This document shows, one piece after another, positions 1-11,259 of a stretch of DNA of 64,000 nucleotides. Each line of letters starts with the position of its first letter. The first letter of the stretch is position 1. The DNA is from Pisaster brevispinus (Eukaryota; Echinodermata; Asteroidea; Forcipulatida; Asteriidae): contig JAMKCF010000008.1 of NCBI GenBank assembly GCA_023634235.1, forward strand, positions 7,892,176 through 7,956,175, written 5' to 3'. The notes beneath the pieces are model-generated. The model was not told where the DNA came from. It searched no databases and saw only the letters and a program-made list of their open reading frames with translations. The position numbers and the translations under genes are program-made.

Positions 1-660
1 TTGAGTCACATTTTATTAACATCAGAGTGACACATATTTGAACCAAGAATATTGACTTTTTTAATGTTTTTTTTTATAATGCAAGTTCGCCTCAAACAAG
101 GCTAAAAGCCACTCTTGGTAAGGGGCTACAGGAAGCAAACATTTCAAATTAGAATAACTCCGGGCAGCTGAACGTAGGAATTGACACTCTTAAAGCAGTC
201 TAGTTTGAAGGAATGAGGGATTGAGGCAAGGTGTTGCAAAGAGATGCAGTACGTGGAATAAAGCTGTTGGAATGGCTCTTTGCTCTACATCTCAGCTAAG
301 TGAGAGTGTATGGGTGAGAACAAGGGGGGGGGGGGAAGTCTGCTTTCACGCACTCACATCCTGATAGGAGGAACCAGGTCATGATAGGAGGAACCTAGAT
401 GAAAATATCTGTAGAAAGAGGCTGGCCACCGAAACATTTCACATTAAGGAAACCGCTAAAGGTAGTTGTTTTCTTAGTCACTACAAACAATACAAAGGAA
501 CACTCACAAGTTTAGACCTAAAATAACAAAAGGTAAAGGACCTTGCATTTTGCAATTAGTTTCCTATCAATTCATTTGTAGTTCTTTGTTTTAATATATT
601 TACGTTAATCATACTTTGATTGTTTCTATTGATGTTTGAAATAAAATAATCTCTGCTTGG
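1..660. other. AT-rich non-coding stretch
   Basis: No coding exon, RNA gene or clear repeat is recognised. There is a poly-G run near 327-337 and a short direct repeat around 357-400 (GATAGGAGGAACC occurs twice). Confidence 0.4.
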
Positions 661-1320
661 AAACATGCACCGATTTGAAGGGAAGATTTGTGCCTCAAAA
701 GTAACGCTTAGGACAACCATTTGGGTAAGGGGGTGAACATTGGGTACACGGTATTGGCTTTTGGGTAAAGGGGGAAACCCTTGAGGTAACTTATGGCTTG
801 AGTTTTGGGATACATGGTATTGAACATTTGGGTACAGTACTGGTGAGGCTTGGGGTATAGGAAAAGACTTCGGGTGCCGGATGATTTATCTTTTGGGTAT
901 AAGAAGGGATCGACTGGAAGCCTTGAGGTACAAATTTTTCAGAGAGACCCTCGGGCTGCCACCAGGTCGAAGAGCATTTGGGAACAGGGTGAGCAATTAG
1001 TTGTTGTTTAGCCTGTGGGTATGGTGTGACCCTTGGGCAACAGGTGCAGGTTGAAATAAAATAATCATGGTAAGCATTCAACATCGGGGATCGAGCAGTG
1101 GTGTAACAAGAGGAGGAACAAGGTTGCGAGAGCCCACTGCTCAGAACCCCTTCCCCTTCCAAATGAGATTGTTTTAAATGCACAAATAAATAAATAAATA
1201 GCCCCAAAATGATGACATTGCCCCCAAAATACAACGTGTTTGGTTCGAATGCATTGCCCATGGGTACGAAGGAAGACCGTGGGGGTAAGTAAGGCTTGGT
1301 TGAGACTTGGGTTACGAGGT
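661..1320. repeat. Degenerate G-rich repeat built on TTGGGTA
   Basis: Variants of TTGGGTA, CTTGGGGTA and CTTGAGGTA recur about every 15-40 bases from about 718 to 1310, for example near 720, 739, 760, 780, 826, 848, 892 and 922. Spacing is irregular, so this looks like an old, diverged minisatellite. The open frame on the minus strand (1261-791) is a by-product of the repeat and resembles no protein. Confidence 0.5.
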
Positions 1321-1850
1321 TAGTTTACAAAATAGTTTGCAAAATGATGGAAGCAAGCCAGATGAACCTTTTTTTCAGAATATTTTTTATACATTGTTAT
1401 TTATTATCTGTTTAAACACAAATTTGATTATTTTTGTCAAAAATTGAAGGTATATAACTCACCTTTTTTAGTTGACAGCATGCAGCGTTTGAAAATCACC
1501 TTTTCTTGTTTCTTGTTGTTTTTGAATTTAGTGCCCGCCAGCTTTATTTTGTTTCTCTAAATCCGAAATAAATAAGCATTAACAATATTTTTTGAAATTT
1601 TTTTAACACCTTTAATTTTGCAAGTTTGGAATCTCTAAGCAGTTTAGAATATCTAGAAAACTAGTATTTTGCTTGTTTTGAAACTTAATTTTTTTTTAAA
1701 AACAAAAACCTAATTATGAGAAAAAAACCCATCCATGGTGAAATTCCCATTTTGACCCAGGATATGGGCGAATTCCTATGCGGTTATTTTGTACACGGCC
1801 TATGGAGCGAGGTTGACCCGCTATATGAGCATATTCTTAGACGCGAAGTC

Positions 1851-2337
1851 CCCATACACTGTGCACAAGCAATGGGCACAGGAATATCGCCATACACCGG
1901 GTCCACACGGCCCCATACACTGTGCACAAGCAATGGGCACAGGATTGTCCTCATATTCGGGGACCCCGCGGCCCCATACACTGTGCACAAGCAATGGGCA
2001 CAGGATTGTCCTCATATTCGGGGACCCCACGTCCCCATACACTGTGCACAGCCAATGGGCACAGGAATATTGCCATATACGGGGTCCCCACGACCCCATA
2101 CACTGTGCACAACCAATGGGCACAGGAATATTGCTATATACGGGGTCCACACGGCCCCATACACTGTGCACAACTAATGGGCACAGGAATGTCCTCATAT
2201 TCGGGGACCCCACGGCCCCATACACTGTGCACAACCAATGGGCACAGGAATATTGCCATATACAGGGTCCACACGGCCCCATACACTGTGCACAACCAAT
2301 GGGCACAGGAATGTCCTCATATTCGGGGACCCACACG
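1851..2337 (+). repeat. 61-bp satellite array, about 8 copies
   Basis: GTGCAC recurs at 1861, 1922, 1983, 2044, 2105, 2166, 2227 and 2288, exactly 61 bases apart. Each unit contains CCCATACACTGTGCAC, AATGGGCACAGGA and a variable segment ending in a GGGG(A/T)CC-like motif. As 61 is 3n+1, three consecutive units cycle through all frames. This explains the overlapping open frames on both strands, which are not genes. Confidence 0.9.
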
Positions 2338-3125
2338 GAATTTTTTCACGGTGGTGTTTGCAATATTTTGAAATTATGACAAAATTAAGTATTTTTGGGG
2401 GAAAGGGATGACGAAAAGTCAGTAATAAGGCTTTTTAAGGGTCCACTTACACTTTCTGAGACAATTTTCTTTGTTTTCAATTTATGAAAAAAACCCAGTT
2501 TTTATAAAAAAAATTGAGGTTTTTTGTTAGAGTTTAAAATCACAAACCATTCCATAGCCTTTGAAGATTTTTTTAATGCCTAATTATGAGGAATCATATT
2601 TTACATCCAAATTTGGGGTACAAAAATGTTTTCTGCGTTTTTCAAAACATTTTTTTCAGAATGTTTTGTATGCATTGTTTATTATCCGTTTAAACACAAA
2701 TTGTATTATTTTTGTCAAAAATTTAAGGCATCAAATCACCTTTTTTAGTTGACAGCATGCAGCGTTTGAAATCACGTTTTCTAGTTTCTTGTTGTTTGAA
2801 TTTAGTGCCCGCCAGCTTTATTTATTTTGTTCTCTAAATCCGAAATAAATAAGCATTAACAATAATTTTTGAATTTTTTTTAACACCTTTAATTTTGCAA
2901 GTTTGGAATCTCTAAGCAGTTTAGAATATCTAGAAAACTAGTATTTTGCTTGTTTTGAACCTTAATTTTTTTTTTTTAACAAAAACCTAATTATGAGAAA
3001 ACCCCATCCATGGTGAAATTCCCATTTTGACCCAGGATATGGGCGAATTCCTATGCGGTTATTTTGTACACGGCCTATGGAGCGAGGTTGACCCGCTATA
3101 TGAGCATATTCTTAGACGCGAAGTC

Positions 3126-3340
3126 CCCATACACTGTGCACAGCCAATGGGCACAGGAATATCGCCATACACCGGGTCCACACGGCCCCATACACTGTGC
3201 ACAAGCAATGGGCACAGGATTGTCCTCATATTCGGGGACCCCGCGGCCCCATACACTGTGCACAAGCAATGGGCACAGGCACTGTGCACAAACAACCAAT
3301 GGGCACAGGATTGTCCTCATATTCGGGGACCCACACGGAA
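3126..3340 (+). repeat. 61-bp satellite array, contracted to ~3.5 copies
   Basis: GTGCAC occurs at 3136, 3197 and 3258, then a truncated unit follows near 3280-3300 where CACTGTGCACAAACAACC interrupts the regular pattern. Flanks match the neighbouring higher-order units, so this is a copy-number variant of the same inner array. Confidence 0.85.
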
Positions 3341-4127
3341 TTTTTTCACGGTGGTGGTTTGCAATATTTTGAAATTATGACAAAATTAAGTATTTTTGGG
3401 GGAAAGGGATGACGAAAAGTCAGTAATAAGGCTTTTTAAGGGTCCACTTACACTTTCTGAGACAATTTTCTTTGTTTTCAATTTATGAAAAAAACCCAGT
3501 TTTTATAAAAAAAATTGAGGTTTTTTGTTAGAGTTTAAAATCACAAACCATTCCATAGCCTTTGAAGATTTTTTTTAATGCCTAATTATGAGGAATCATA
3601 TTTTACATCCAAATTTGGGGTACAAAAATGTTTTCTGCGTTTTTCAAAACATTTTTTTCAGAATGTTTTGTATGCATTGTTTATTATCCGTTTAAACACA
3701 AATTGTATTATTTTTGTCAAAAATTTAAGGCATCAAATCACCTTTTTTAGTTGACAGCATGCAGCGTTTGAAATCACGTTTTCTAGTTTCTTGTTGTTTG
3801 AATTTAGTGCCCGCCAGCTTTATTTATTTTGTTCTCTAAATCCGAAATAAATAAGCATTAACAATAATTTTTGAATTTTTTTTAACACCTTTAATTTTGC
3901 AAGTTTGGAATCTCTAAGCAGTTTAGAATATCTAGAAAACTAGTATTTTGCTTGTTTTGAACCTTAATTTTTTTTTTAAAACAAAAACCTAATTATGAGA
4001 AAACCCCATCCATGGTGAAATTCCCATTTTGACCCAGGATATGGGCGAATTCCTATGCGGTTATTTTGTACACGGCCTATGGAGCGAGGTTGACCCGCTA
4101 TATGAGCATATTCTTAGACGCGAAGTC

Positions 4128-4616
4128 CCCATACACTGTGCACAAGAATGGGCACAGGAATATCGCCATACACCGGGTCCACACGGCCCCATACACTGTG
4201 CACAACTAATGTGCACAGGAATGTCCTCATATTCGGGGACCCCACGGCCCCATACACTGTGCACAACCAATGGGCACAGGAATATTGCCATATACAGGGT
4301 CCACACGGCCCCATACACTGTGCACAACCAATGGGCACAGGAATATTGCCATATACGGGGTCCCCACGACCCCATACACTGTGCACAAGCAATGGGCACA
4401 GGAATATTGCTATATTCGGGGTCCACACGGCCCCATACACTGTGCACAAGCAATGGGCACAGGATTGTCCTCATATTCGGGGACCCCACGTCCCCATACA
4501 CTGTGCACAGCCAATGGGCACAGGAATATTGCCATATACTGGGTCCACACGGCCCCATACACTGTGCACAACCAATGGGCACAGGATTGTCCTCATATTC
4601 GGGGACCCACACGGAA
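4128..4616 (+). repeat. 61-bp satellite array, about 8 copies
   Basis: GTGCAC occurs at 4138, 4198, 4259, 4320, 4381, 4442, 4503 and 4564. The first step is 60 because one base is missing (AAGAATGGG where the other units have AAGCAATGGG). Unit variants are shared with the 1851-2337 array but in a different order, as expected from unequal exchange. Confidence 0.9.
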
Positions 4617-5489
4617 TTTTTTCACGGTGGTGGTTTGCAATATTTTGAAATTATGACAAAATTAAGTATTTTTGGGGGAAAGGGATGACGAAAAGTCAGT
4701 AATAAGGCTTTTTAAGGGTCCACTTACACTTTCTGAGACAATTTTCTTTGTTTTCAATTTATGAAAAAAACCCAGTTTTTATAAAAAAAATTGAGGTTTT
4801 TTGTTAGAGTTTAAAATCACAAACCATTCCATAGCCTTTGAAGATTTTTTTTAATGCCTAATTAAGAGGAATCATATTTTACATCCAAATTTGGGGTACA
4901 AAAATGTTTTCTGCGTTTTTCAAAACATTTTTTCAGAATGTTTTGTATGCATTGTTTATTATCTGTTTAAACACAAATTTTATTATTTTTGTCAAAAATT
5001 TAAGGCATCAAATCACCTTTTTTAGTTGACAGCATGCAGCGTTTGAAATCACGTTTTCTAGTTTCTTGTTGTTTGAATTTAGTGCCCGCCAGCTTTATTT
5101 ATTTTGTTCTCTAAATCCGAAATAAATAAGCATTAACAATAATTTTTGAATTTTTTTTAACACCTTTAATTTTGCAAGTTTAAGTATTTTGGGGGGAAAG
5201 GGATGACGAAAAGTCAGTAATAAGGCTTTTTAAGGGTCCACTTACACTTTCTGAGACAATTTTCTTTGTTTTCAATTTATAAAAAAATTTTAGGTTTTTT
5301 GTTTGAGTTTGAAATCACAAGATTTTGTTGAATGCCTAATTATAAGGAAAGACCAACACCCTCTACCAAAAAACCAAGGGAAACAGCAAAGGAAACAACT
5401 TCTGAAAACTTATTTTTAAGTAAGGCCATTCTAATATTTATGAGATCAAAAACCAAGGCCATTCTAATATTTATGAGATCAAAAACCAA

Positions 5490-5720
5490 TCTCAATTCAT
5501 GAAAGCTCAGTAGCAGGGTGGTAAGAGCAAGAAGACTACAGGGCTGAAGGTAGCTGGTTCAACACTCATCCAATTTTTTTCAAGAAAAAAGAAAAGAAAA
5601 AAAACCCTTTTTTACTCGTAAAAAAAGAAAGAATCAACCTGGATTTGAACCCCCGAGTTGACCCCTAAGCCCACTGTGCCAAATTGCCACTTGAAAAATT
5701 GAACTTTTTCTTCATATATA
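5490..5720. repeat. tRNA-like SINE fragments, opposite orientations
   Basis: Plus strand near 5505-5575: an AGCTCAGTAGCAGGG... A-box-like segment and GCTGGTTCAACACTC as a degenerate B box. Near 5630-5690 the minus strand reads as a second tRNA-like head (plus strand CCTGGATTTGAACCCC). Both are too diverged to be functional tRNAs. Just upstream, the sequence ATTCTAATATTTATGAGATC is duplicated in tandem (about 5427-5486). Confidence 0.45.
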
Positions 5721-6980
5721 TAAAACTTAGGACGGATGGGTCAAAAAAGATAAATTAAAAAAGACACGCCCTTTGACCTTAGCATGAGCCAGGATAAGAA
5801 AAAGATAATGAAACAATTTCTGTTGATTAGAAATAGTTTATTTGTAGAACAAAACAAAAACACAATATTACACAATACGAAATGTATTTAATGAGTAAAG
5901 GTAAAGACAATTAAAACTACAAACCATAGTAAAGAGTTTTTTAGCATTAAAAATGATCAATTAAATAAAAAGTAGAATAGAAGGTATTCCTTTTTTTTAA
6001 GTATTAAGCAAAACTAAAATGTGTATGGTCTCAACATGCCCAAAATAAACTGTTAGTTGCAACATGTATCCATTAAAATGCTCAATTCGTAAAATGAAAA
6101 CCCTTGTCGACTACACAGTGCTTGCTTTGCAAGTGCTTTCTCTCAACTATTATTCTTCAATATTCATAGCAATAGTGTGTATTTTAAAGTTTCCATTAGT
6201 CACTGCTTGCAGGCGCTACCACTATCTTGCCGCCCCTAATTTTAGTCATCCTTGAAAATATTAAAGGATTTAAAATATTAAATAAATTTAAGTAATACTA
6301 ACATTTCTTACATCTGATAAGTGGGTTCATAATATACAAGTTTACTTTTTAACAATATTTATTTACTACCAAGATCATTCTGATGATAGAACACACTGAT
6401 TTAATTAAGATTAATTTACTGCGACTGAGGTAATCATTTCTTTATTTTCATATCACAGGAAATTTATTTTCCCCCTCAATGATAAGCATATTTTGTTCTG
6501 TGGCTTATTTAAAAACATTATTGTATATTGATAAACACTGTATTGTCACACTCTTAATTAAAAAAGCTTGTCGATGTCTGTGGATTATGTAGAGATAAAA
6601 CAATAACATATTCCAGTGCATTTTCAGGGGGCAAATAGACTCATACCCATCATTATTAACGAGGACAAAGTTTCAAATTCTTGTTTAAGTGCTGTATAAA
6701 AAAAATATATATAACTAATATTGTACAGGTAATTTCCTATTTCCAAGACAGTTCTTAACTGACAAAGTGTGTTGTAATAATTGCATTGGTGTATGTATAT
6801 GTAAATACATAAATAATTGTTTTAATAAATATAAAACACCACTTGAAGTTTAGATCCTCAAGCTGCAAATTATTCATGTATAACTACAATACTTATTACT
6901 TATGTACTAATAAAATATTGCCAGTCACGTGTTTATAGAATATATACTAAGTAATAAACCACAAGGGAAACTGACTGGGT
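5721..6980. other. AT-rich intergenic DNA
   Basis: About 1.26 kb of AT-rich sequence with no exon, RNA gene or repeat family that I recognise. Open frames here are short and unlike any known protein. Confidence 0.4.
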
Positions 6981-7195
6981 AAATTTTTCCAGGTGATCCC
7001 CTGGCTGCCGCTTCCCAGGCTGTATCGTACACTTGGGTGTGGTCCCTGGCTACATGGCAGCTAACGGTTACATGGCTTCTGACTGGCACCCCCAAACACC
7101 TAGGGCTAGATAGCTCAGTTGTTAGAGTGCCAGTATGTTAATCCGGAGGTCATTGGTTCAAGTCCCGCTCCAGTCAATTTTTCTTTGTTCCAAAC
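6981..7195 (+). repeat. tRNA-derived SINE (family 1)
   Basis: TAGCTCAGTTGTTAGAG at 7111 is a tRNA A box and GGTTCAAGTCCCGC at 7155 a B box. They are followed by CAGTCAATTTTTCTTTG. A head segment GGCTTCTGACTGGCACCCC lies at about 7073-7091 and recurs at about 10948 and 15761. The cloverleaf cannot close, so this is a retroposon, not a tRNA gene. A second copy lies at 10945-11095 and a worn third at 8022-8100. Confidence 0.7.
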
Positions 7196-7492
7196 CCAAA
7201 TTAGAATATATATTAGATACTTTGTTAAGAGTTATTCACTTCACTGTGAAGTCAGAAAAAAAGTCAATTGGTGAGTAGTTTCATTAGTTTTGTTTATCAT
7301 AGTTAACAAAAAGAGTAAATCCACATGTCTATTTTAATACATATAGGTCTTACTTAATCAATATCGCTACAATTGAGAGGACATGTGCCCACTGAGTATA
7401 AAAACTCATATAAAGTAATTGTTTTTATGAATGCAACTGTTGTTGAATTAGTTGTTTCATTGTAACTATTTTCACCAATGTAAGTAATCATA

Positions 7493-7637
7493 ATGGGGAC
7501 TTTTCAGATGCTAGGTGGCAGCACACTTACCAGGTAAATCCATTGTTCTCTGTAATGTGCGCATGCCCAGAACTACATGAACAATGGAAATCTACCTGGT
7601 AAGTCTGCTGCCGCCTAGCGTTCCAAAGTCTCCCATT
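7493..7637. mobile_element. Hairpin MITE with CTAGGTGGCAGCA arms (copy 1)
   Basis: Left arm GGGGACTTT...GCTAGGTGGCAGCA..TTACCAGGTAAAT..CCATTGTT is answered by an inverted right arm ending CTGCTGCCGCCTAGCG..AAAGTCTCCC. Nearly the whole ~145 bp is inverted repeat with a short loop. A second, better preserved copy lies at 24782-24930. No coding capacity. Confidence 0.8.
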
Positions 7638-8300
7638 GTTGAAAAAGTGTTTATCTGCATGTAGGCCCATAGTAATGTAACATTTTAAATTGATATACTG
7701 TCAATGTATGTAATAAAATTGGGCAGTCTTCATGGGCCTTAAGGCAGACCCCAAGTCCCAACATTAATTTCTTTTTGTCTCACACAATTCCCCCTACAAG
7801 TGATGTCATTGGATAAACAGAAGGTAAATAGAAAAAAATAGCTGCATTGTTAAAAAGGACAATCTTAACAATTTGTTGTACCTTACTTAAAAATTAACAG
7901 TTGGGTGTCAGCCTATAGTTTATCTTACAGTTATTTTTAGCATCAATATGTTTTTTGAAAGCTAATTTTTTTTAAGTGAAGCTAGTGTTTTAAAATGTAT
8001 AGTCATTAAAATTGTGACTACATTAGGACTAGATGGCTCAGATGTTGCAGGCTCAAATCTCACAATAGTAAAATTTTCTTTGTTCAACCCAAAATAGAGT
8101 AATTTTACTTTACTTGTTTTGGCATGCTTCTTATTAAAAACAAAGAAATCAAACACTGGACTGAAATATGATGCTGTTTTATCACTAACACCTTATTATA
8201 TAGGATTGGAATGATTTTGTATCTTTAAAATTAGCAAAAACAAACAAACAATGAACAAACAAATCATTGTTTTTGAACACGTACATCAATACGCTTTGAT
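7638..8300. other. AT-rich intergenic DNA with a worn SINE
   Basis: The only recognisable item is a decayed family-1 SINE at about 8022-8100 (AGGACTAGATGGCTCAG, a damaged B box and TTTCTTTGTTCAACCC). No exon seen. Confidence 0.4.
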
Positions 8301-10560
8301 GTTTAATTTACTTATACTGGAGAGGGCAAGTTCCTAAAGCAGGCTGATTACTATGCAGATCCCAGACAGTACATCTACTTGTTGACAAGGTAGATTTCTT
8401 TGGAGATGGAAAGCCTTGCTGTACAAAAAAAAAATAAATAAAAAATTGTGATTTGTGATTTTTGTGTGTGATAGAGGTCATACATTATCACAAGATTATT
8501 ACTTTCCTCTCGACCATGCTTCTATTAGTGTAACTTACACCCAGTTCAGACAGGTGCTCCAGACAGGCCCCATACCAAATAGATTAGGAGCGACTCTAGG
8601 TCGACCCAAAGAAATTTTGGTTTCAGAAAGGAAAACTTAAGTTAAGATTACATATTAGGTTTGGCTCATGACAAGATCGATGTTTGAAACCAAAATCTCC
8701 AGAGTAATTCCAAACGACTGTGTCAGTTGATCTTTCGACTTCAAGCGCGTCCAGTCGCTCCAAACTGTGTCAGACATCAAACTTTTCATGCACTTAATTC
8801 AATAATTTGGTTTGGCGCGACTCTAGAGCACCTGTCTGTAACGGGTGTTACACTTGTTATTTTAAGCTGGAAGTGATTCAAGTTTTGTAGAACAGTCAAA
8901 CGATGCATGTTCATAAATTTATCTGTTTACAGAGGAAGCATGATGACATTTGGATCACAGATATTTACTTATTGCTGTGTAAATATTTTAGAGACTGACC
9001 CTAAAAGCAAACGAAATAAACACCTTTTCATTTGTGATGCGTGTGACATTAACAACATAGTGCTGCAAAAACAGCCTACAAAACAGCCTACTATATACGA
9101 GAAAAAGTCAACCCAAAGATTTACATACTTTTGTATCAGCCTTGAATATCTGTGTCATACGAGAAGATGTTTGGCTGATGAAAGGTGCTTGGAGATCTTA
9201 GACATCCCCTTCAAGTTGATGGGTAGATCTCATTAAAGAATGGTATGCCTTTCTGAAATGCAAACAATTTGAAAATAAACTTTCGAAGTGAAATGTTATT
9301 TGTTCCGTTTAAAATGTAGCCAGTAAAAAAGTTTGTTGAGAAAGTACAAATTGGAAAATTAAACCAACGCTGAGGTGTGCATGTAGGGTTAGAATCGTTC
9401 ACAAATAATGAAACAAGAGTTGTTTTTAGGAACTACTTTTTCTTTAATGAATGAAAAGGGTTCCTTAGATTACAGACAGTCCAATAACTTGAGAAGAACA
9501 ATACACATACTGAAATAACCTTAAAACAATTGTATTTATCTAAGAGTTTAAAGGTCAAAATGGTATTTAAAAGCCTTTTCTGTTTAGATCCAAATGTTGC
9601 AAGTCACACTTAAGGAAAGTGGTGATAGATTTTTGAAAACTGTTGAGACAATTCTAACTGAGAATGCAATAGATCAATTGCATGAAATAAACTTATTACA
9701 CTCTTTAGGATTTTACCTTTTACTGGAGAGTGCAGCTCCTTTATCATAGCCTGGTCTTAGACATCTACTTGTTGACGAGTAGATCTCTTTGGAGATAGTA
9801 AGCCTTGCTGCACACAAAGAAAATGCACCATTTGCAATAATTGGTGTTAAAAAATATTATCTATAGTTAGTTTGAGATAAATTAATTTTGCCTAAGGTAT
9901 TTTTGATTTGGGTTTGTACAAAGAAAAGGATATTGTGCAAATGTTAGGCTTTGTTATTTTTACTGTTGCAATCAAAATAAGTAGCAGTAATGGACTTTAA
10001 ATTCCTGAAATAGTTGTCTTGAGGATTGGTGCTGGTATGAACTTGATTATCAGACAGCTTTCAGACACGAACTTGTCTTGCAAATGGAATGCAAATTGTT
10101 GTTTCCCAAGAGCTGACAAAGGGGAGACTTTTGGTGACACGAGACAAACCAGACATTATCATCACAGGATTATGACTTTTCCCTCTACCAAGCTTCCACT
10201 TCAAGCTGCAAGTGATGCAACTTTTGATAAATAGTTAATCAGTTCAAGTTCAAAAATTTACCTGTTAACAGAGAAGGCAGTTGTTATGCCAGGCTGCATA
10301 TTTGGGTCAGAGATATTTACTTGTTGACATATACAAATTTTGGAGACTGGCGCTATATACAAACGAAAAAAACCCACCGTTTTCGTTAACGAATGTGATC
10401 AAACAGATCTTCACACTTTTGCATTAGCCTTGAACATCCATGCGTTACAAGACGAGGTTTCACTGATGATAGGTGCCTGACGATCTCTTAATTGTTGATG
10501 GGTAGATAGATCACTTGTGAAAAAGTATTAAAAAGCCTACTGCGCACAAAAAAAATGTTT
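8300..10560. repeat. Tandem duplication (~1.3 kb) of exon-shaped repeats
   Basis: A ~100-bp motif containing GACATCTACTTGTTGA and GGTAGATCTCTTTGGAGA is present near 8330-8425, 8910-9010, 9165-9270, 9720-9815, 10255-10365 and 10465-10555. The order shows a duplication of about 1.3 kb: 10.5/10.3/9.8 kb pairs with 9.2/8.95/8.4 kb. Read on the minus strand, several copies are bounded by an acceptor-like pyrimidine tract plus CAG and a donor-like AG/GTAAAT, with a partly open frame resembling EIYPST-RCLRP. Read on the plus strand they end in an A-rich tail, so a SINE-like origin is equally possible. Single relatives lie near 12205-12320, 15150-15235 and 16590-16705. Confidence 0.55.
8528..8860. 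mobile_element. TIR element, GTTCAGACAGG family (copy 1)
   Basis: The left end reads AGTGTAACTTACACCCAG then TTCAGACAGGTGCTC. The right end is its inverse, GAGCACCTGTCTGTAACGGG then TGTTACACTT. It sits inside one half of the 8.3-10.5 kb tandem duplication and is missing from the equivalent place in the other half (around 10195-10205), which gives a natural empty site. Related copies lie at 17826-18115 and 41186-41490. Non-autonomous; no open frame of note. Confidence 0.75.
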
Positions 10561-10944
10561 CCAACCCGAACAAAATCAAATGACCGAAATGTGTTTATCT
10601 TGAGATATCAAAGGTTGTATGCAAACCTGCCAAACATTGAAACCCTGGAGATAGGAAAACCAGTTAATTATGAGTCCACAGAGCGACACAAGAAGTCATG
10701 CGAGTAATGCTTAATACATGTACACATACAAATTATGTACTTATTTACATCAATGTACAAAAAACATTGTATCCCGTAAGAAAATCTCTACGGTCGCAAG
10801 CAAATGGCACCCTCTTTTGCCAGAACTTTTTTATCTTTTTCAATGCTGTCATTGTCAGAAATAAGAATGTTCTGTTTTTGTGCTGCCTGTAATCTCAAAA
10901 ATCTGGATAATTCCAGTTAAATCTGAACAGTTGGTAGGTAAGTG

Positions 10945-11095
10945 TATGGCTTCTGACTGGCACCCCTCACAAAGATATTGACAAAATAGGGAGACTGCCA
11001 ACATAGGGCAAGAAAGCTCAGTTGGTAGAGCACAAGCATGTTATGGTCATTGGTTCAAATCTTGCTCCAGTCAATTTGTCTTTGTTCAACCCAAA
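10945..11095 (+). repeat. tRNA-derived SINE (family 1, second copy)
   Basis: The shared head GGCTTCTGACTGGCACCCC at about 10948, an A box AGCTCAGTTGGTAGAGC near 11015, a B box GGTTCAAATCTTGC at 11052 and the tail TTTGTCTTTGTTCAACCC match the copy at 6981-7195. Confidence 0.7.
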
Positions 11096-11259
11096 ATTAT
11101 CTTAGATTAAAGTTACAATATGCAGGGTAAAAAAAACCCAGATGATTGGATGAGTACATTAAAGATGTAAAACTTACGTAAATTCTACTTATAGTGGATA
11201 GATAGTGGGGGAAAATATCTATGGAGAGCAAGAAGGAGTCTACAGCCAGTGTTGTTGAC

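Larger units (their letters stand above)
1367..5345 (+). repeat. Higher-order tandem repeat of four ~1.0-1.3 kb units
   Basis: The landmark TTGACAGCATGCAGC occurs at about 1472, 2749, 3751 and 5026, so successive units are 1277, 1002 and 1275 bases long. Each unit has an AT-rich flank, a TGACCCAGGATATGGGCG lead-in, an inner array of 61-bp repeats (in the first three units) and a tail starting near GAATTTTTTCACGG. Unit length varies mainly with the number of inner repeats. The fourth unit has lost the inner array: near 5180 the sequence jumps from the GCAAGTTT flank straight to the AAGTATTTT tail. No transposase, reverse transcriptase or TIR was seen. Confidence 0.85.

Noticed and set aside
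1716..4688. Several long overlapping open frames (up to ~220 codons) rich in CAQ, MGTG and PIHC
   Set aside because: They all lie in the 61-bp arrays, occur on both strands and in all frames, and are explained by a repeat length of 3n+1 with no stop.
7108..7180. tRNA gene
   Set aside because: A and B boxes are present but the acceptor and anticodon stems do not pair, and sister copies share a non-tRNA body. Called a SINE.
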